DNA of 64,000 bases from the NCBI GenBank assembly GCA_029237815.1, contig JAQZBP010000005.1:62001-126000 (forward strand), read 5' to 3'. Below, in pieces: positions 9,031 through 17,883 of the stretch (its first letter is position 1; each line of letters opens with the position of its first letter). The stretch is from Moraxellaceae bacterium (GTDB lineage Bacteria > Pseudomonadota > Gammaproteobacteria > Pseudomonadales > Moraxellaceae). The position numbers and the translations under genes are program-made. The notes beneath the pieces were generated by a model. That model saw only the letters and a list, made by a program, of their open reading frames with translations, searched no databases and had not been told where the DNA came from.

Positions 9031-9954
9031 ATGCAGACCGCCCGCGACAAGATTCTCGTCATTCGTCATGGCGCCTTTGGCGACATCGTGCAGGCCGATG
9101 GCGCCCTGCGCGACATCCGCGCCCATCATCCCGACGCCGAAATCGTGCTGCTCACGACGCCGCCGTTCCGCAAGCTGCTGGCGCGCTGTCCCCACGTCGA
9201 CCGCCTGCTGCTCGACGAGCGCGCGCCCTGGATCAAGCTGGGAAAGTTCTTCGCCCTGCGTCGCGCCCTGCGCCAGGAGGGGTTCAGCCGCGTCTACGAC
9301 CTGCAGAGCAGCAACCGCACCAAGGCCTACCGTCGCTTTCTGCTGCCCGGCATTCCCTGGAGCGACAACCGCGAGTTCAACGGTCGGCCGGTGCGCGAGT
9401 GCTACCGGCTCCAGCTCGAGCGCGAGGGCGTGAAGGCCATCCATGCCATGCATCCCGATGTGTCGTGGATGGCGGACGACATGTCCGCCTTTCTGGCGGC
9501 CGAGGGCGTGCGGCCCGGCTACATCGCCCTGATCCCCGGCTGTGCCGCCAAGCATCCGCAGAAGCGCTGGCCCTACTATGCGGAGCTCGCGCAACTGCTC
9601 ATCGACCGGGGCTACCAGGTGGTGACCGCGCCGGGCCCGGATGAGCTCGAACTGGCGAAGAGCATTCCCGGGCAGACGCTGCTCGGGCCCAATGGCTTCC
9701 TTGGCTGGTTCGAGCTGGCCGGCGTGCTCAAGGGCGCGGCCTTCGTCATCGGCAACGACACCGGGCCCAGCCATGTTGCCGCCTGCCTGCAGCGGCCCGG
9801 CCTCGTGCTCTTCGGCTCGCACACCTCGGCGGAGCGCACCGGCATCCTGCGCCCGGAGTTCCGCGCGATCGAGGTGGGCGACCTCAAGGACTTGCCAGTG
9901 CAGCAGGTGCTGGAGGCCGTGTTGCCGCGCCTGCCGGTCGTGTCTGCGGGCTAG
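9031..9954 (+). CDS. glycosyltransferase family 9 (ADP-heptose:LPS heptosyltransferase-like)
   Basis: GT9 enzymes (WaaC, WaaF, WaaQ) add L-glycero-D-manno-heptose to the LPS inner core at the cytoplasmic membrane. The 307-aa product starts KILVIRHGAFGDIVQADGAL, the usual first strand and glycine-rich loop, and has the C-terminal GNDTGPSHVAACLQRP segment followed by FGSHTSAERTG, the donor-binding region. The ATG at 9031 begins the family homology; a 26-residue upstream extension is open but looks non-homologous, and a promoter-like sequence falls inside it. It converges on the DUF6165 gene across a spacer with a symmetrical terminator. Which heptose position it serves cannot be told. Confidence 0.87.
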   Translation: MQTARDKILVIRHGAFGDIVQADGALRDIRAHHPDAEIVLLTTPPFRKLLARCPHVDRLLLDERAPWIKLGKFFALRRALRQEGFSRVYDLQSSNRTKAYRRFLLPGIPWSDNREFNGRPVRECYRLQLEREGVKAIHAMHPDVSWMADDMSAFLAAEGVRPGYIALIPGCAAKHPQKRWPYYAELAQLLIDRGYQVVTAPGPDELELAKSIPGQTLLGPNGFLGWFELAGVLKGAAFVIGNDTGPSHVAACLQRPGLVLFGSHTSAERTGILRPEFRAIEVGDLKDLPVQQVLEAVLPRLPVVSAG

Positions 9955-10092
9955 CGGTTACGGGCGCATGCCTCGCAGGCCGATCTGCAGAGGCGAAGTG
10001 ACATCGGCGCGCGGATATAGCTTCTGCGCCGCGCGAAAGGCCGGCTTCTCCACGAGCAACGCATTGCGCCCCGCGCTATATGTCCTGCCCAG

Positions 10093-10121
10093 AAAAAAAG
10101 CCCCGCAATGCGGGGCTTTTT
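10093..10121. terminator. bidirectional intrinsic terminator between GT9 and DUF6165 genes
   Basis: Seven-pair GC stem, GCCCCGC (10100-10106) and GCGGGGC (10110-10116) with a 3-base loop, flanked by an A-run on the left and a T-run on the right, so it can end transcription from either side. Confidence 0.85.
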
Positions 10122-10152
10122 CATGCCTTCGTGACGGCCGGAACCCGACGGC

Positions 10153-10557
10153 TCAGAACTCCTTGTAGGACTTCTCTTCCACGATGGCGGAGCCGGTGAG
10201 GACGTTGATCTGCTTCTTCACCGCCGCTCGCTTGTCGTTGGTGATGTACACGGCACGCGCCAGCTCGATGAACTTCGGGCCGAAGTCCTTCTGGCCCTCG
10301 CAGTCGCGGATATCGTCCTCGATCACCCACAGCGCCTCGTTGATGGCCTTGAGCTCTGCCCACAGGCGGCGCAGCTCGGCGGAATCGGTCATGCCCTCGC
10401 GCTGGGCACGGCTCAGCACGTCCAGCTCATAGCGCACGTTCTTGAGCTTGCCTTCGTCGGTCATGCGATCGACCTTGATCTCGAGGATGGTGATCTTGTC
10501 GATCAGCTCGCCGGGGCCGACTTCGATCAGGATGGGCCGGGGTTCGTTAGCGCTCAT
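10153..10557 (-). CDS. DUF6165 family protein
   Basis: A 134-aa soluble, charged, mostly helical protein with the N-terminal VGPGELIDKITILEIK segment that marks the DUF6165 group as I know it. No catalytic motif, signal peptide or membrane segment is visible. It is the last gene of the LPS/GDP-fucose operon, 27 bases after manC, and bacterial relatives are often seen among glycan genes, so an accessory role in surface polysaccharide synthesis is plausible but unproven. A terminator follows its stop codon. Confidence 0.7.
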   Translation of the reverse strand: MSANEPRPILIEVGPGELIDKITILEIKVDRMTDEGKLKNVRYELDVLSRAQREGMTDSAELRRLWAELKAINEALWVIEDDIRDCEGQKDFGPKFIELARAVYITNDKRAAVKKQINVLTGSAIVEEKSYKEF

Positions 10558-10584
10558 GGTCTGCCTCTGCGTATCGGTGAAAGC

Positions 10585-12018
10585 TTAATTGGAAATAAGG
10601 GTCTGGTCGGCGCGGCCGTAGCGGTCCTCGAGGCGCACGATGTCGTCCTCGCCGAGATAGGCGCCGACCTGCACCTCGATCAGCTCGAGCGGAATCTTGC
10701 CCGGGTTTTCCAGCGCATGCACCGCGCCGACCGGCAGGTAGATGGACTCGTTCTCGGTGACCAGCCTGTCGACGCCGTTCAGCGTGACGCGTGCGGTGCC
10801 GTTGACCACGACCCAGTGCTCGGCGCGGTGGTGATGCATCTGCACGGACAGCTTGGCGCCCGGGTTCACCAGGATGCGCTTGACCTGGTAGCGGCCGCCC
10901 GCGTCGACGGAATCGTAGTGGCCCCAGGGGCGGTAGACCTGGCGGTGCAGGCGGTACTCGCTGCGCCCCTGCGCCTTCAGGCTTTCCACAATTTTCTTCA
11001 CGTCCTGCACGCGGTCGCGCGCGGCCACCAGCACCGCATCCTTGGTCTGGATGACGATGGTGTCGGTCAGGCCGACCGTGGCGACGAGGCCGTTCTCGGC
11101 GTCCACCAGGCAGTTCTTCGTGTCGTAGGCGATGACGTCGCCCTGCAGCGCATTGCCGTTCTCGTCCTTGCCGCTCACTTCCCAGAGCGCGGAGAAGGCG
11201 CCGACGTCGCTCCAGCCGGCGGCCAGGGGCACGACGGCGGCGTGGGCGGTCTTCTCCATCACGGCATAGTCGATGGAGTCGGAAGGGCAGGCCTTGAAGG
11301 CCTCGGCATCCACGCGCACGAAGTCGAGGTCGCTCTGCGTCGCGGCCAATGCCTTGCGGCAGGCATCGAGGATGTCGGGGCGGAAGGCCTGCAGTTCTTT
11401 CAGGTAGGCGCTGGCGCGGAACAGGAACATGCCGCTGTTCCAGTCGTAGTCGCCGGAAGCGAGGTAGCTTTCGGCTGTCTTCAGGTCGGGCTTTTCCACG
11501 AAGGCGGCCACTTCGAAGGCGCCTTCGCCGATGGCCGTGCCGCGGCGTATGTAGCCGTAGCCCGTTTCCGGGGCGGTCGGGATGATGCCGAAGGTGACGA
11601 GGCGGCCCTGGCCGGCGAGCGGCAGCGCCAGGTGCACGGCGGCCTGGAAGGCGGCGACGTCGCGGATGACGTGATCGGCCGCCAGCACCAGCAGGAGCGG
11701 ATCCGCGCCGTCGCGCGTGGCCTGCAGCGCGGCGAGCGCGATTGCCGGGGCGGTGTTGCGGCCTACGGGCTCGAGCAGGATGTTGCCGCGCAGCTTGTCC
11801 ATCTGGCGCAACTGCTCCGCGGCGATGAAACGGTGCGCCTCATTGCTGATGACCAGCGGGAATTCCTTGGTCAGTCCGGCCAGGCGCGCAATCGTCGTCT
11901 GCAGCATGGACTGCGTCTGCCCGGGCAGGATCAGGAACTGCTTGGGATGCATCTCGCGCGAGAGCGGCCAGAGGCGGGTGCCGGAACCGCCGGCCATGAT
12001 GACGGGAAGGATGTTCAT
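10585..12018 (-). CDS. manC: mannose-1-phosphate guanylyltransferase / mannose-6-phosphate isomerase
   Basis: Two-domain type II enzyme of 477 aa that forms GDP-mannose from mannose-1-phosphate and GTP; the C-terminal cupin domain isomerises fructose-6-phosphate to mannose-6-phosphate. The N-terminus has the nucleotidyltransferase signature [14 protein letters not shown] followed by HPKQFL, and [14 protein letters not shown] lies mid-domain. The cupin shows [15 protein letters not shown] with metal-binding histidines in the last 100 residues. The chosen ATG overlaps the fcl stop by four bases (ATGA), which argues for translational coupling; a longer in-frame start upstream was rejected. No phosphomannomutase gene is seen in the window, so that step must be encoded elsewhere. 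Also known as xanB, algA or cpsB. Confidence 0.93.
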   Translation of the reverse strand: MNILPVIMAGGSGTRLWPLSREMHPKQFLILPGQTQSMLQTTIARLAGLTKEFPLVISNEAHRFIAAEQLRQMDKLRGNILLEPVGRNTAPAIALAALQATRDGADPLLLVLAADHVIRDVAAFQAAVHLALPLAGQGRLVTFGIIPTAPETGYGYIRRGTAIGEGAFEVAAFVEKPDLKTAESYLASGDYDWNSGMFLFRASAYLKELQAFRPDILDACRKALAATQSDLDFVRVDAEAFKACPSDSIDYAVMEKTAHAAVVPLAAGWSDVGAFSALWEVSGKDENGNALQGDVIAYDTKNCLVDAENGLVATVGLTDTIVIQTKDAVLVAARDRVQDVKKIVESLKAQGRSEYRLHRQVYRPWGHYDSVDAGGRYQVKRILVNPGAKLSVQMHHHRAEHWVVVNGTARVTLNGVDRLVTENESIYLPVGAVHALENPGKIPLELIEVQVGAYLGEDDIVRLEDRYGRADQTLISN

Positions 12019-12998
12019 GTGCGCATGTCCGCGGCGTGGGTGAGGAACCATTCATACGTGCTCGCGAGGCCCGCCGGCAAGTCGATGCCGGCGCGCCAGC
12101 CCATGGTGGCGAGGCGCGAGACATCGAGGAGCTTGCGGGGAGCGCCGTCGGGCTTGCTCGTGTCGAAATCGATGCGGCCACGGAAGCCGGTGACCGCCGC
12201 GATCATTTCGGCGAGCTCGCGGATGGAAACGTCGCGGCCGGTACCCACGTTGATGTGCGAGAGCATGGGCTGAGTGTTGGCGGCATAGCTGCCGCGGTCC
12301 AGCTCCAGCACGAAGAGCGAGGCGGCGGCCATGTCGTCCACATGCAGGAACTCGCGCTTCGGCGTGCCAGTGCCCCAGATGGTGACGACGTCCGCGCCGC
12401 CTTTCGCCGCCTCGTGGAAGCGCCGCAGCAGGGCCGGCAGCACGTGGCTGTTTTCCGGGTGGAAGTTGTCGTTGGGGCCGTAGAGGTTGGTCGGCATCAC
12501 CGAGCGGTAGTCGGTGCCGTACTGCCGGTTGTAGCTCTCGCAGAGCTTGATGCCGGCGATCTTGGCGATGGCGTAGGGCTCGTTGGTGGGCTCCAGCGTG
12601 CCCGTCAGCAGGGCGGCTTCCGTCATGGGCTGGGCGGCGAGCTTCGGATAGATGCAGGAGCTTCCGAGGAAGAGCAGGTGCTTTACGCCAGCGCGGAAGG
12701 CCTGGTGGATGACGTTGGCCTCCATCATCAGGTTCTCGTAGATGAACTCGGCCGGATAGGTGTTGTTGGCATGGATGCCGCCGACCTTTGCCGCGGCCAG
12801 GACCACGACATCGGGCTTTTCCTGCGCCATGAAGGCCATCACCGCGCCCTGGTCGGTGAGGTCGAGCTCGGCATGGGTGCGGGTCAGGATGTGGCGGCAG
12901 CCGCGCGATGCGAGCTGGCGCACGATGGCGGAGCCCACCATGCCGCGATGGCCGGCAACGTAGATCCTGCTGTCCGGAGTGAGGATGCCGCGCGTCAT
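12015..12998 (-). CDS. fcl: GDP-L-fucose synthase
   Basis: A 327-aa short-chain dehydrogenase (also wcaG) that epimerises GDP-4-keto-6-deoxy-D-mannose at C3 and C5 and reduces it with NADPH to GDP-L-fucose. The Rossmann motif is [14 protein letters not shown] (about 13-26); the catalytic set is the serine of GSSCIYP (113-114), Y142 and K146 in [15 protein letters not shown] is typical of the family. It sits between gmd (1-base gap) and manC (4-base overlap), which completes a GDP-fucose cassette next to a GT10 fucosyltransferase-like gene. Confidence 0.94.
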   Translation of the reverse strand: MTRGILTPDSRIYVAGHRGMVGSAIVRQLASRGCRHILTRTHAELDLTDQGAVMAFMAQEKPDVVVLAAAKVGGIHANNTYPAEFIYENLMMEANVIHQAFRAGVKHLLFLGSSCIYPKLAAQPMTEAALLTGTLEPTNEPYAIAKIAGIKLCESYNRQYGTDYRSVMPTNLYGPNDNFHPENSHVLPALLRRFHEAAKGGADVVTIWGTGTPKREFLHVDDMAAASLFVLELDRGSYAANTQPMLSHINVGTGRDVSIRELAEMIAAVTGFRGRIDFDTSKPDGAPRKLLDVSRLATMGWRAGIDLPAGLASTYEWFLTHAADMRT

Positions 12999-12999
12999 G

Positions 13000-14118
13000 T
13001 CAGTTCTCGCGGCTCACGGAGATCTGGTAGCCGTGCGTTTTCAGCAGGGCGTGGCGCTGCGCCTCTTCCAGGTCGTGCGCCGCCATTTCCCGGATCATCT
13101 CGTCGAGGGTGATCTCCGGCACCCAGCCCAGTTTTTCCTTGGCCTTGGTCGGGTCGCCCAGCAGGGTTTCCACTTCGGCGGGGCGGAAGTAGCGCGGATC
13201 CACGGCCACGATAATGTCTCCCTTCTTCAGGGCAGGCGCCTTGTCGCCGGTCACGCGGGCGACCACGGCCTTCTCGTCGACGCCCTGGCCCGTGAACTCC
13301 AGCTCGACGCCGAGCTCGGCGGCGCTCCGGCGGATGAACTCACGCACGGAGACCTGCTGGCCGGTGGCGATCACGAAATCCTCGGGCTGCTCCTGCTGCA
13401 GCATCATCCACTGCATGCGCACGTAGTCCTTGGCATGGCCCCAGTCGCGCAGCGCGTCCATGTTGCCCATGTACAGGCACTTCTCGAGACCCTGGGCGAT
13501 ATTGGCGAGGCCGCGCGTGATCTTGCGCGTCACGAAGGTCTCGCCACGGCGCGGCGATTCGTGATTGAAGAGGATGCCGTTGCAGGCGTACATGCCGTAG
13601 GCCTCGCGGTAATTCACCGTGATCCAGTAGGCGTAGAGCTTGGCCACCGCATAGGGCGAGCGCGGGTAGAAAGGCGTGGTTTCCTTCTGCGGGGTTTCCT
13701 GCACGAGGCCGTACAGCTCGGAGGTGGACGCCTGGTAGAAGCGTGTCTTCTTCTCGAGGCCGAGGAAGCGGATGCCTTCCAGCAGGCGCAGCGTGCCGAT
13801 GGCGTCGACATCGGCGGTGTATTCCGCGGATTCGAAGGAAACCGCCACATGCGATTGCGCGCCGAGGTTGTAGACCTCGTCGGGCTGCACTTCGGAGAGG
13901 ATGCGGATGAGGTTGGAAGTGTCCGTCAGGTCGCCATAGTGCAGGACCAGGCGGCGATGGCTCACATGCGGATCCTGGTACAGGTGGTCGATGCGCTGCG
14001 TGTTGAACAGCGAGGCACGCCGCTTGATGCCATGGACCTCATAGCCCTTTTCCAGGAGGAACTCGGCCAGATAGGAGCCGTCCTGTCCGGTAATGCCGGT
14101 AATGAGCGCCTTTTTCAT
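13000..14118 (-). CDS. gmd: GDP-mannose 4,6-dehydratase
   Basis: Gmd turns GDP-D-mannose into GDP-4-keto-6-deoxy-D-mannose with a bound NADP cofactor, the first committed step to GDP-fucose, GDP-rhamnose or GDP-perosamine. The 372-aa length is normal. The nucleotide motif [15 protein letters not shown] starts at residue 8, the STSE segment at 131-134 and the active-site YAVAK (Y156, K160) are intact, and the [16 protein letters not shown] block is characteristic. The gene follows the GT4 gene after 70 bases and leads into fcl, so the product most likely goes to GDP-fucose here. Confidence 0.95.
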   Translation of the reverse strand: MKKALITGITGQDGSYLAEFLLEKGYEVHGIKRRASLFNTQRIDHLYQDPHVSHRRLVLHYGDLTDTSNLIRILSEVQPDEVYNLGAQSHVAVSFESAEYTADVDAIGTLRLLEGIRFLGLEKKTRFYQASTSELYGLVQETPQKETTPFYPRSPYAVAKLYAYWITVNYREAYGMYACNGILFNHESPRRGETFVTRKITRGLANIAQGLEKCLYMGNMDALRDWGHAKDYVRMQWMMLQQEQPEDFVIATGQQVSVREFIRRSAAELGVELEFTGQGVDEKAVVARVTGDKAPALKKGDIIVAVDPRYFRPAEVETLLGDPTKAKEKLGWVPEITLDEMIREMAAHDLEEAQRHALLKTHGYQISVSREN

Positions 14119-14188
14119 GGGCCAGAAACTCGTGATTGCAAGGGCGGCATTCTACTGTCATCCGCCGTCAGCGGTAAGTGCGGGACGG

Positions 14189-15325
14189 TCAGCCGGGGGG
14201 CGATGCATTCGCGGCGGCACGGTTGGCCAGGGCGTCGTAAAGGGAGAGCGTGCGGGCGCACATGTCGGTGAGCAGGAAGTGCGGGCAGGGTGCCGGGCGA
14301 TCGCGCTGCTGCAGCCAGCGGCGGGTCGCGGCGAGCAGGGCCGCGTTGTCGCCGGCGGCGATCCGGCCAATGGGGTAGCAGCGGGAGAGGATTTCCCCCA
14401 CGCCGCCGACATCCCAACCCATCACGGGGCGCCCTAGTCGCAGCGCCTCCAGCACGGTGCGGCCGAATGTTTCGGGCTGGGTCGAGAGCGAGTAGACGAG
14501 GTGGCACCGGGTGAGGACTTCACGCATGTCGCTGCGATGGCCGGTGAAGGAGATCCGGTCCGCCAGCCCTGCATCCGCCACTGCCGCCCTGAGCTCGGCC
14601 GCGTAGGCAGCCTTCTTGGCTTCCGCGCCGCCGATGATGAGTCCATGGACCTCCGGATGATCGGAAAGGGAACGCATCAGTTCGATGAAGGTCGCGTGCC
14701 CCTTGAGGCGGGTCAGCCGGCCCGGCAACGCCAGCACGGTCTTGCCCTCCAGCTCGGGGAAGTCGCGTTGCCATTCGGCTATCCAGCGGTCATTGGGCTG
14801 GAAGTCGTAGGGGAACTCGTCCGGATCCACGCCTTCGGGAATCAGGTGGATTCGCTCCGGCGGGCACTGCGGATAGTTCTCCAGGATATAGCGCCGCACC
14901 GTCTCCGACCCGGCGATGACCACTTCTCCCCGGGCCATGATGGCGCTATAGGGGCTGACGGAGTGAAGCCCATGCATGGTCGTGACGAAGCGGGGCCGGG
15001 CGGTGGCAGGCATGCCGCGCCAGGCCAGCCAGGCAATCCAGGCGGGAACGCGTGAGCGGGCATGCAGGATGTCGGCATCGAGCGCCAGCAATTGTCGACG
15101 CAGGGGAAGGACCTGCAGCAGGCTGGCCAGGGATTTGCGGTGCACCGGCAGGGTGATGTGCTCGCTGCCTTCGCGCTCGAGCTGCGGCACGAGCCTGCCG
15201 CCGCTGGACACCACGATGGAGCGGTGGCCGGCCGCCACGAGGGCGCGGGCGGTCTCCAGCGTACAGCGTTCGACACCGCCGGCGTCCAGGGCCGGCAGGA
15301 TCTGCACCACGACGCGCCTGGTCAT
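14189..15325 (-). CDS. glycosyltransferase family 4
   Basis: A 378-aa GT-B enzyme. The N-terminal domain has ILPALDAGGVERCTLETAR, the acceptor-side loop of GT4 enzymes; the C-terminal domain carries the donor site FGRTVLEALRLGRPVMGW followed by DVGGVGEIL. The ATG at 15325 overlaps the stop of the acyltransferase gene by four bases and starts the homology; a longer open frame upstream is not coding. GT4 members in LPS loci (WaaG-like and others) add hexoses to the core; the sugar used here is unknown. It is coupled to lipid A acylation and GDP-fucose genes in one operon. Confidence 0.88.
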   Translation of the reverse strand: MTRRVVVQILPALDAGGVERCTLETARALVAAGHRSIVVSSGGRLVPQLEREGSEHITLPVHRKSLASLLQVLPLRRQLLALDADILHARSRVPAWIAWLAWRGMPATARPRFVTTMHGLHSVSPYSAIMARGEVVIAGSETVRRYILENYPQCPPERIHLIPEGVDPDEFPYDFQPNDRWIAEWQRDFPELEGKTVLALPGRLTRLKGHATFIELMRSLSDHPEVHGLIIGGAEAKKAAYAAELRAAVADAGLADRISFTGHRSDMREVLTRCHLVYSLSTQPETFGRTVLEALRLGRPVMGWDVGGVGEILSRCYPIGRIAAGDNAALLAATRRWLQQRDRPAPCPHFLLTDMCARTLSLYDALANRAAANASPPG

Positions 15326-16299
15326 GCTTTTTCCTGCGCACGACGGGCGGCTTCCTGCTGCCAGCGGATTTCCTTGGGCTTGGGCGGGTAGGGGGGCTTG
15401 CCGCCAGGAGGCGCTGTCTTGAAGCGCCTGTGGTACCACATGTATTGCGTCGGGGCCCGTCGTATCAATGCCTCGAGTCCGGCATTGACGCGGGTGGCGT
15501 CCGCGACCTCGTCACCCGAGGGATAGTTGTCCAGCGGCGCGGACAGCGACATGCGGTACTGCTCGGTGTCGCCGACGCGATGGAAGTGGATGAGCATGAC
15601 GGCCGAGTTGTCGATCCGGGCAAGACGGGTCGGCGTGGTAATGGTGGAGGCCATGTTGCCGAAAAACGGGGCGAAGACGGCATGGCGCAGGCCGAAGTCC
15701 TGGTCCGGCGTGTACCAGACGATGTGCCCGCCTTTCAGCGCCCTGATAAGGCTGCGCATGTCCTCGTGCGGGATGGCCCAGAAGTGGTAGCGGAGGCGAC
15801 GCGAGGTCATCATGAACTCGAGCACCGGGTTCTTCTGCTGCCGATAGACCGTATCCACCTTGAAGTACAGCGACGCCATGCAGGCCCCGAGGTCCATCAT
15901 GCTGTAGTGGGCGCCCAGCAACAGGACGCTGCGCCCCCCGGCTTGTGCCGCCCGCAGATGTTCCAGGCCGTCGATCTCGAAGCGGGAGCGGTAGTGCTCA
16001 GGACGGCGGAACCAGGCGTTGGCCGTTTCGAAGAGAGTCAGCCCCGCGTTGCGAAAGACATCCCGCACCATGGCTTCGCGCTCTGTCTCGGCTTTTTCCG
16101 GAAAGCAAAGGCGCAGGTTCACCCGGGTATCCTCGACGCGGCGGCCCAGCAGTTGGTAGAGCAGCCAGCCGATAGCGGCGCCCAGGCGCAACTGGATGGC
16201 CCAAGGCAGGAGGGCGAGCAGCCAGACGAGCCCGATCAGCAGCCATGCCGGCCAGTATCGGGGACTCAGAAGGTGGGGCTTGAGGGTCGGTGCATGCAT
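15322..16299 (-). CDS. LpxL/HtrB-family lysophospholipid acyltransferase (lipid A late acyltransferase)
   Basis: A 325-aa inner-membrane enzyme with an N-terminal hydrophobic anchor (about 15-50). The acyltransferase motif HX4D is intact as H131 to D136 in LLGAHYSMMD, with the second block IVWYTPDQDFG and the family's late QYMWYHRRFK tail. LpxL and LpxM add secondary acyl chains from acyl-ACP to Kdo2-lipid A, so its position in an operon with LPS genes close to waaA fits. It overlaps the GT4 gene by four bases and the upstream oxidoreductase gene by one. LpxL versus LpxM (or a paralogue for another lipid) cannot be separated by sequence alone. Confidence 0.9.
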   Translation of the reverse strand: MHAPTLKPHLLSPRYWPAWLLIGLVWLLALLPWAIQLRLGAAIGWLLYQLLGRRVEDTRVNLRLCFPEKAETEREAMVRDVFRNAGLTLFETANAWFRRPEHYRSRFEIDGLEHLRAAQAGGRSVLLLGAHYSMMDLGACMASLYFKVDTVYRQQKNPVLEFMMTSRRLRYHFWAIPHEDMRSLIRALKGGHIVWYTPDQDFGLRHAVFAPFFGNMASTITTPTRLARIDNSAVMLIHFHRVGDTEQYRMSLSAPLDNYPSGDEVADATRVNAGLEALIRRAPTQYMWYHRRFKTAPPGGKPPYPPKPKEIRWQQEAARRAQEKA

Positions 16300-17498
16300 C
16301 AGGTGAACAGGATATCCCAGATAGGTTGGCCTATTTCCGGAAACAGGAGCGGCAGCGCTTCTGCGGGCTGCTCATGCTCGGGCTTTATGCCCTCTTTTTC
16401 CAGATGGGCCAGCACTTGGCGCCCGAGATTGGGGGCGAGAGTCAGCTTGCAGGGCCAGGTCAGGATGTTGTTTCCGATAGCCTGGACATAGGCATTGTCC
16501 GGGCGCAGCAGGCCGCGATCCCCTGCCGGCAGAATGCGGTCGATTTTCAGGGTCTTGAAGCGTGCGCCCCGAATATCCACCCAAGGCAGCAGCTCTTTCA
16601 ATTCCCGCTGGGCTTTCTCTATCTGCATGCGCTCGTCGCGGCCGGCCCCCTCATCGGCGAGTTCGCCCCCGAGGTACCAGATCATTTCGCCATCACGGGT
16701 GGGGTGCGCGGTAATGGTCAGGCGGGGATTCCGGCTCGCACCCAGGCAGTGGGCATGCAGCATGGGAAGGTTGGGGCGTTTCAGCATCACCATATGCACG
16801 GTGCGCCTTTCCATGGCGGGCTCGCGCAGGCCGATGTCCTCGAGCAGGGCGGCATTCCCCTGGCCCCCGGCGAGGACGACGTTGGTGGGGTGTATGCGGA
16901 TCGGCTCAAGTCCCGCTGCCGTGATGAAGACAGCAGTCGTATTATGACGGTCATCGGTTTCAAGGTGGCAGTTCTGCGGACTCACCTTGTAGATGCAGCT
17001 CTTGTGCTTGCTGATCAGGCTCGACACCAGCGAAGGGATGTCGATGACGAGATCCGAAAGCCGGTAGACCCGGCCCTCGAAGCCCGGATTGTGGAGCGCG
17101 GCCGGGCGATCGGCCCCGTCGACCGGCCGGACCTGGCCCGTGATCAGGCGCGAGGCGAAAAAGGTGGTCGCGCGCGCGGCGAGGTTGGCCTCCGACCAGA
17201 TGTACTGGTGCTCGGCCAATACCCTCACCCCGGAGAGGTCGAGATCGCCAGTGCCGGCAATGCATGCACGCCAGAGGGCCGGCATGTCGTCCAGGTCCTC
17301 GATGTCGCGCAGCATGGCCGCCAGTCCGAACTTGAGGCCGCCATGAATGATGCCGTTGGCATTCAGGGTTTCATGGCCGCCCAGGCGGTCCTGTTCAAGT
17401 AGCAATACGCTGAAGCCTGCTGCCCGCAGTCGATTCAGCAGCCAGAGACCGGCGATTCCGCCGCCGAAAATGAGGAAGTCCGTTTTAATGGTGCGCAT
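16299..17498 (-). CDS. FAD-dependent oxidoreductase (DAO-like), function unknown
   Basis: A 399-aa protein with an N-terminal FAD-binding motif DFLIFGGGIAGLWLLNRL and the following acidic strand end LLEQDRLGG; VVLAGGQGNAALLEDIG in the middle matches the second dinucleotide-contact region of D-amino-acid oxidase/glycerol-3-phosphate dehydrogenase-like enzymes. I do not recognise the substrate. The ATG at 17498 was chosen because the FAD fold starts right there; an upstream in-frame start would add a non-homologous leader. It is the first gene of the operon containing lipid A acyltransferase, GT4 and GDP-fucose genes, and its stop codon overlaps the next start by one base, which suggests a linked function in envelope lipid or sugar metabolism (inference). 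Confidence 0.78.
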   Translation of the reverse strand: MRTIKTDFLIFGGGIAGLWLLNRLRAAGFSVLLLEQDRLGGHETLNANGIIHGGLKFGLAAMLRDIEDLDDMPALWRACIAGTGDLDLSGVRVLAEHQYIWSEANLAARATTFFASRLITGQVRPVDGADRPAALHNPGFEGRVYRLSDLVIDIPSLVSSLISKHKSCIYKVSPQNCHLETDDRHNTTAVFITAAGLEPIRIHPTNVVLAGGQGNAALLEDIGLREPAMERRTVHMVMLKRPNLPMLHAHCLGASRNPRLTITAHPTRDGEMIWYLGGELADEGAGRDERMQIEKAQRELKELLPWVDIRGARFKTLKIDRILPAGDRGLLRPDNAYVQAIGNNILTWPCKLTLAPNLGRQVLAHLEKEGIKPEHEQPAEALPLLFPEIGQPIWDILFT

Positions 17499-17883
17499 GG
17501 CCGGAAAGTCTATGCGAGTTGCCTGGGGGCAGCTATTGGAAGGATGCATGGCGCTTGGGAATTTATGCATGAGAATTGTGATGACCTTCCCGTGTTCCGG
17601 GGCATTCCCTTGTGGTTATCGCTGGAATCAGCCGCACATTTTTTGCACAATCGTCCCAGCCGCTGGTCAGTGACACCGGCGAGGCAAGGGGCCGGCCGTA
17701 AAGGCATGCTTTCTGCAGCTCCCGTAGCCGCTGCCAAACAATAAAGACAGGTTGAGGATTTGACCCGGTGCAACAGGCCGGGCTTGTTGCAGGGCGCAAT
17801 GGTTCGCGGCCTGCTTTCCGGGAAGGTCCGCCAGCAGTTGTAGTGGACGGTCCGTTCGGGCTCCGCAAGTAAAGGCAACTATC
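17499..17883. other. 385-bp divergent spacer between the FAD oxidoreductase and waaA genes
   Basis: The longest stretch without a gene. It must hold promoters for both directions, but I find no pair of good -35/-10 hexamers at proper spacing. An isolated TTGACC near 17758 on the plus strand has no matching -10. The composition is less GC-rich than the flanking genes. No tRNA-like fold, repeat or convincing small gene is seen. Confidence 0.5.

Noticed and set aside
10717..12273. 518-codon plus-strand frame opposite manC and fcl
   Set aside because: Shadow of manC/fcl; runs through the junction of two genes and has no family resemblance.
17510..17878. 122-codon minus-strand frame filling the divergent spacer
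   Set aside because: Cysteine- and proline-rich translation with no similarity I recognise; would overlap the start of the FAD oxidoreductase gene region and has no ribosome site.
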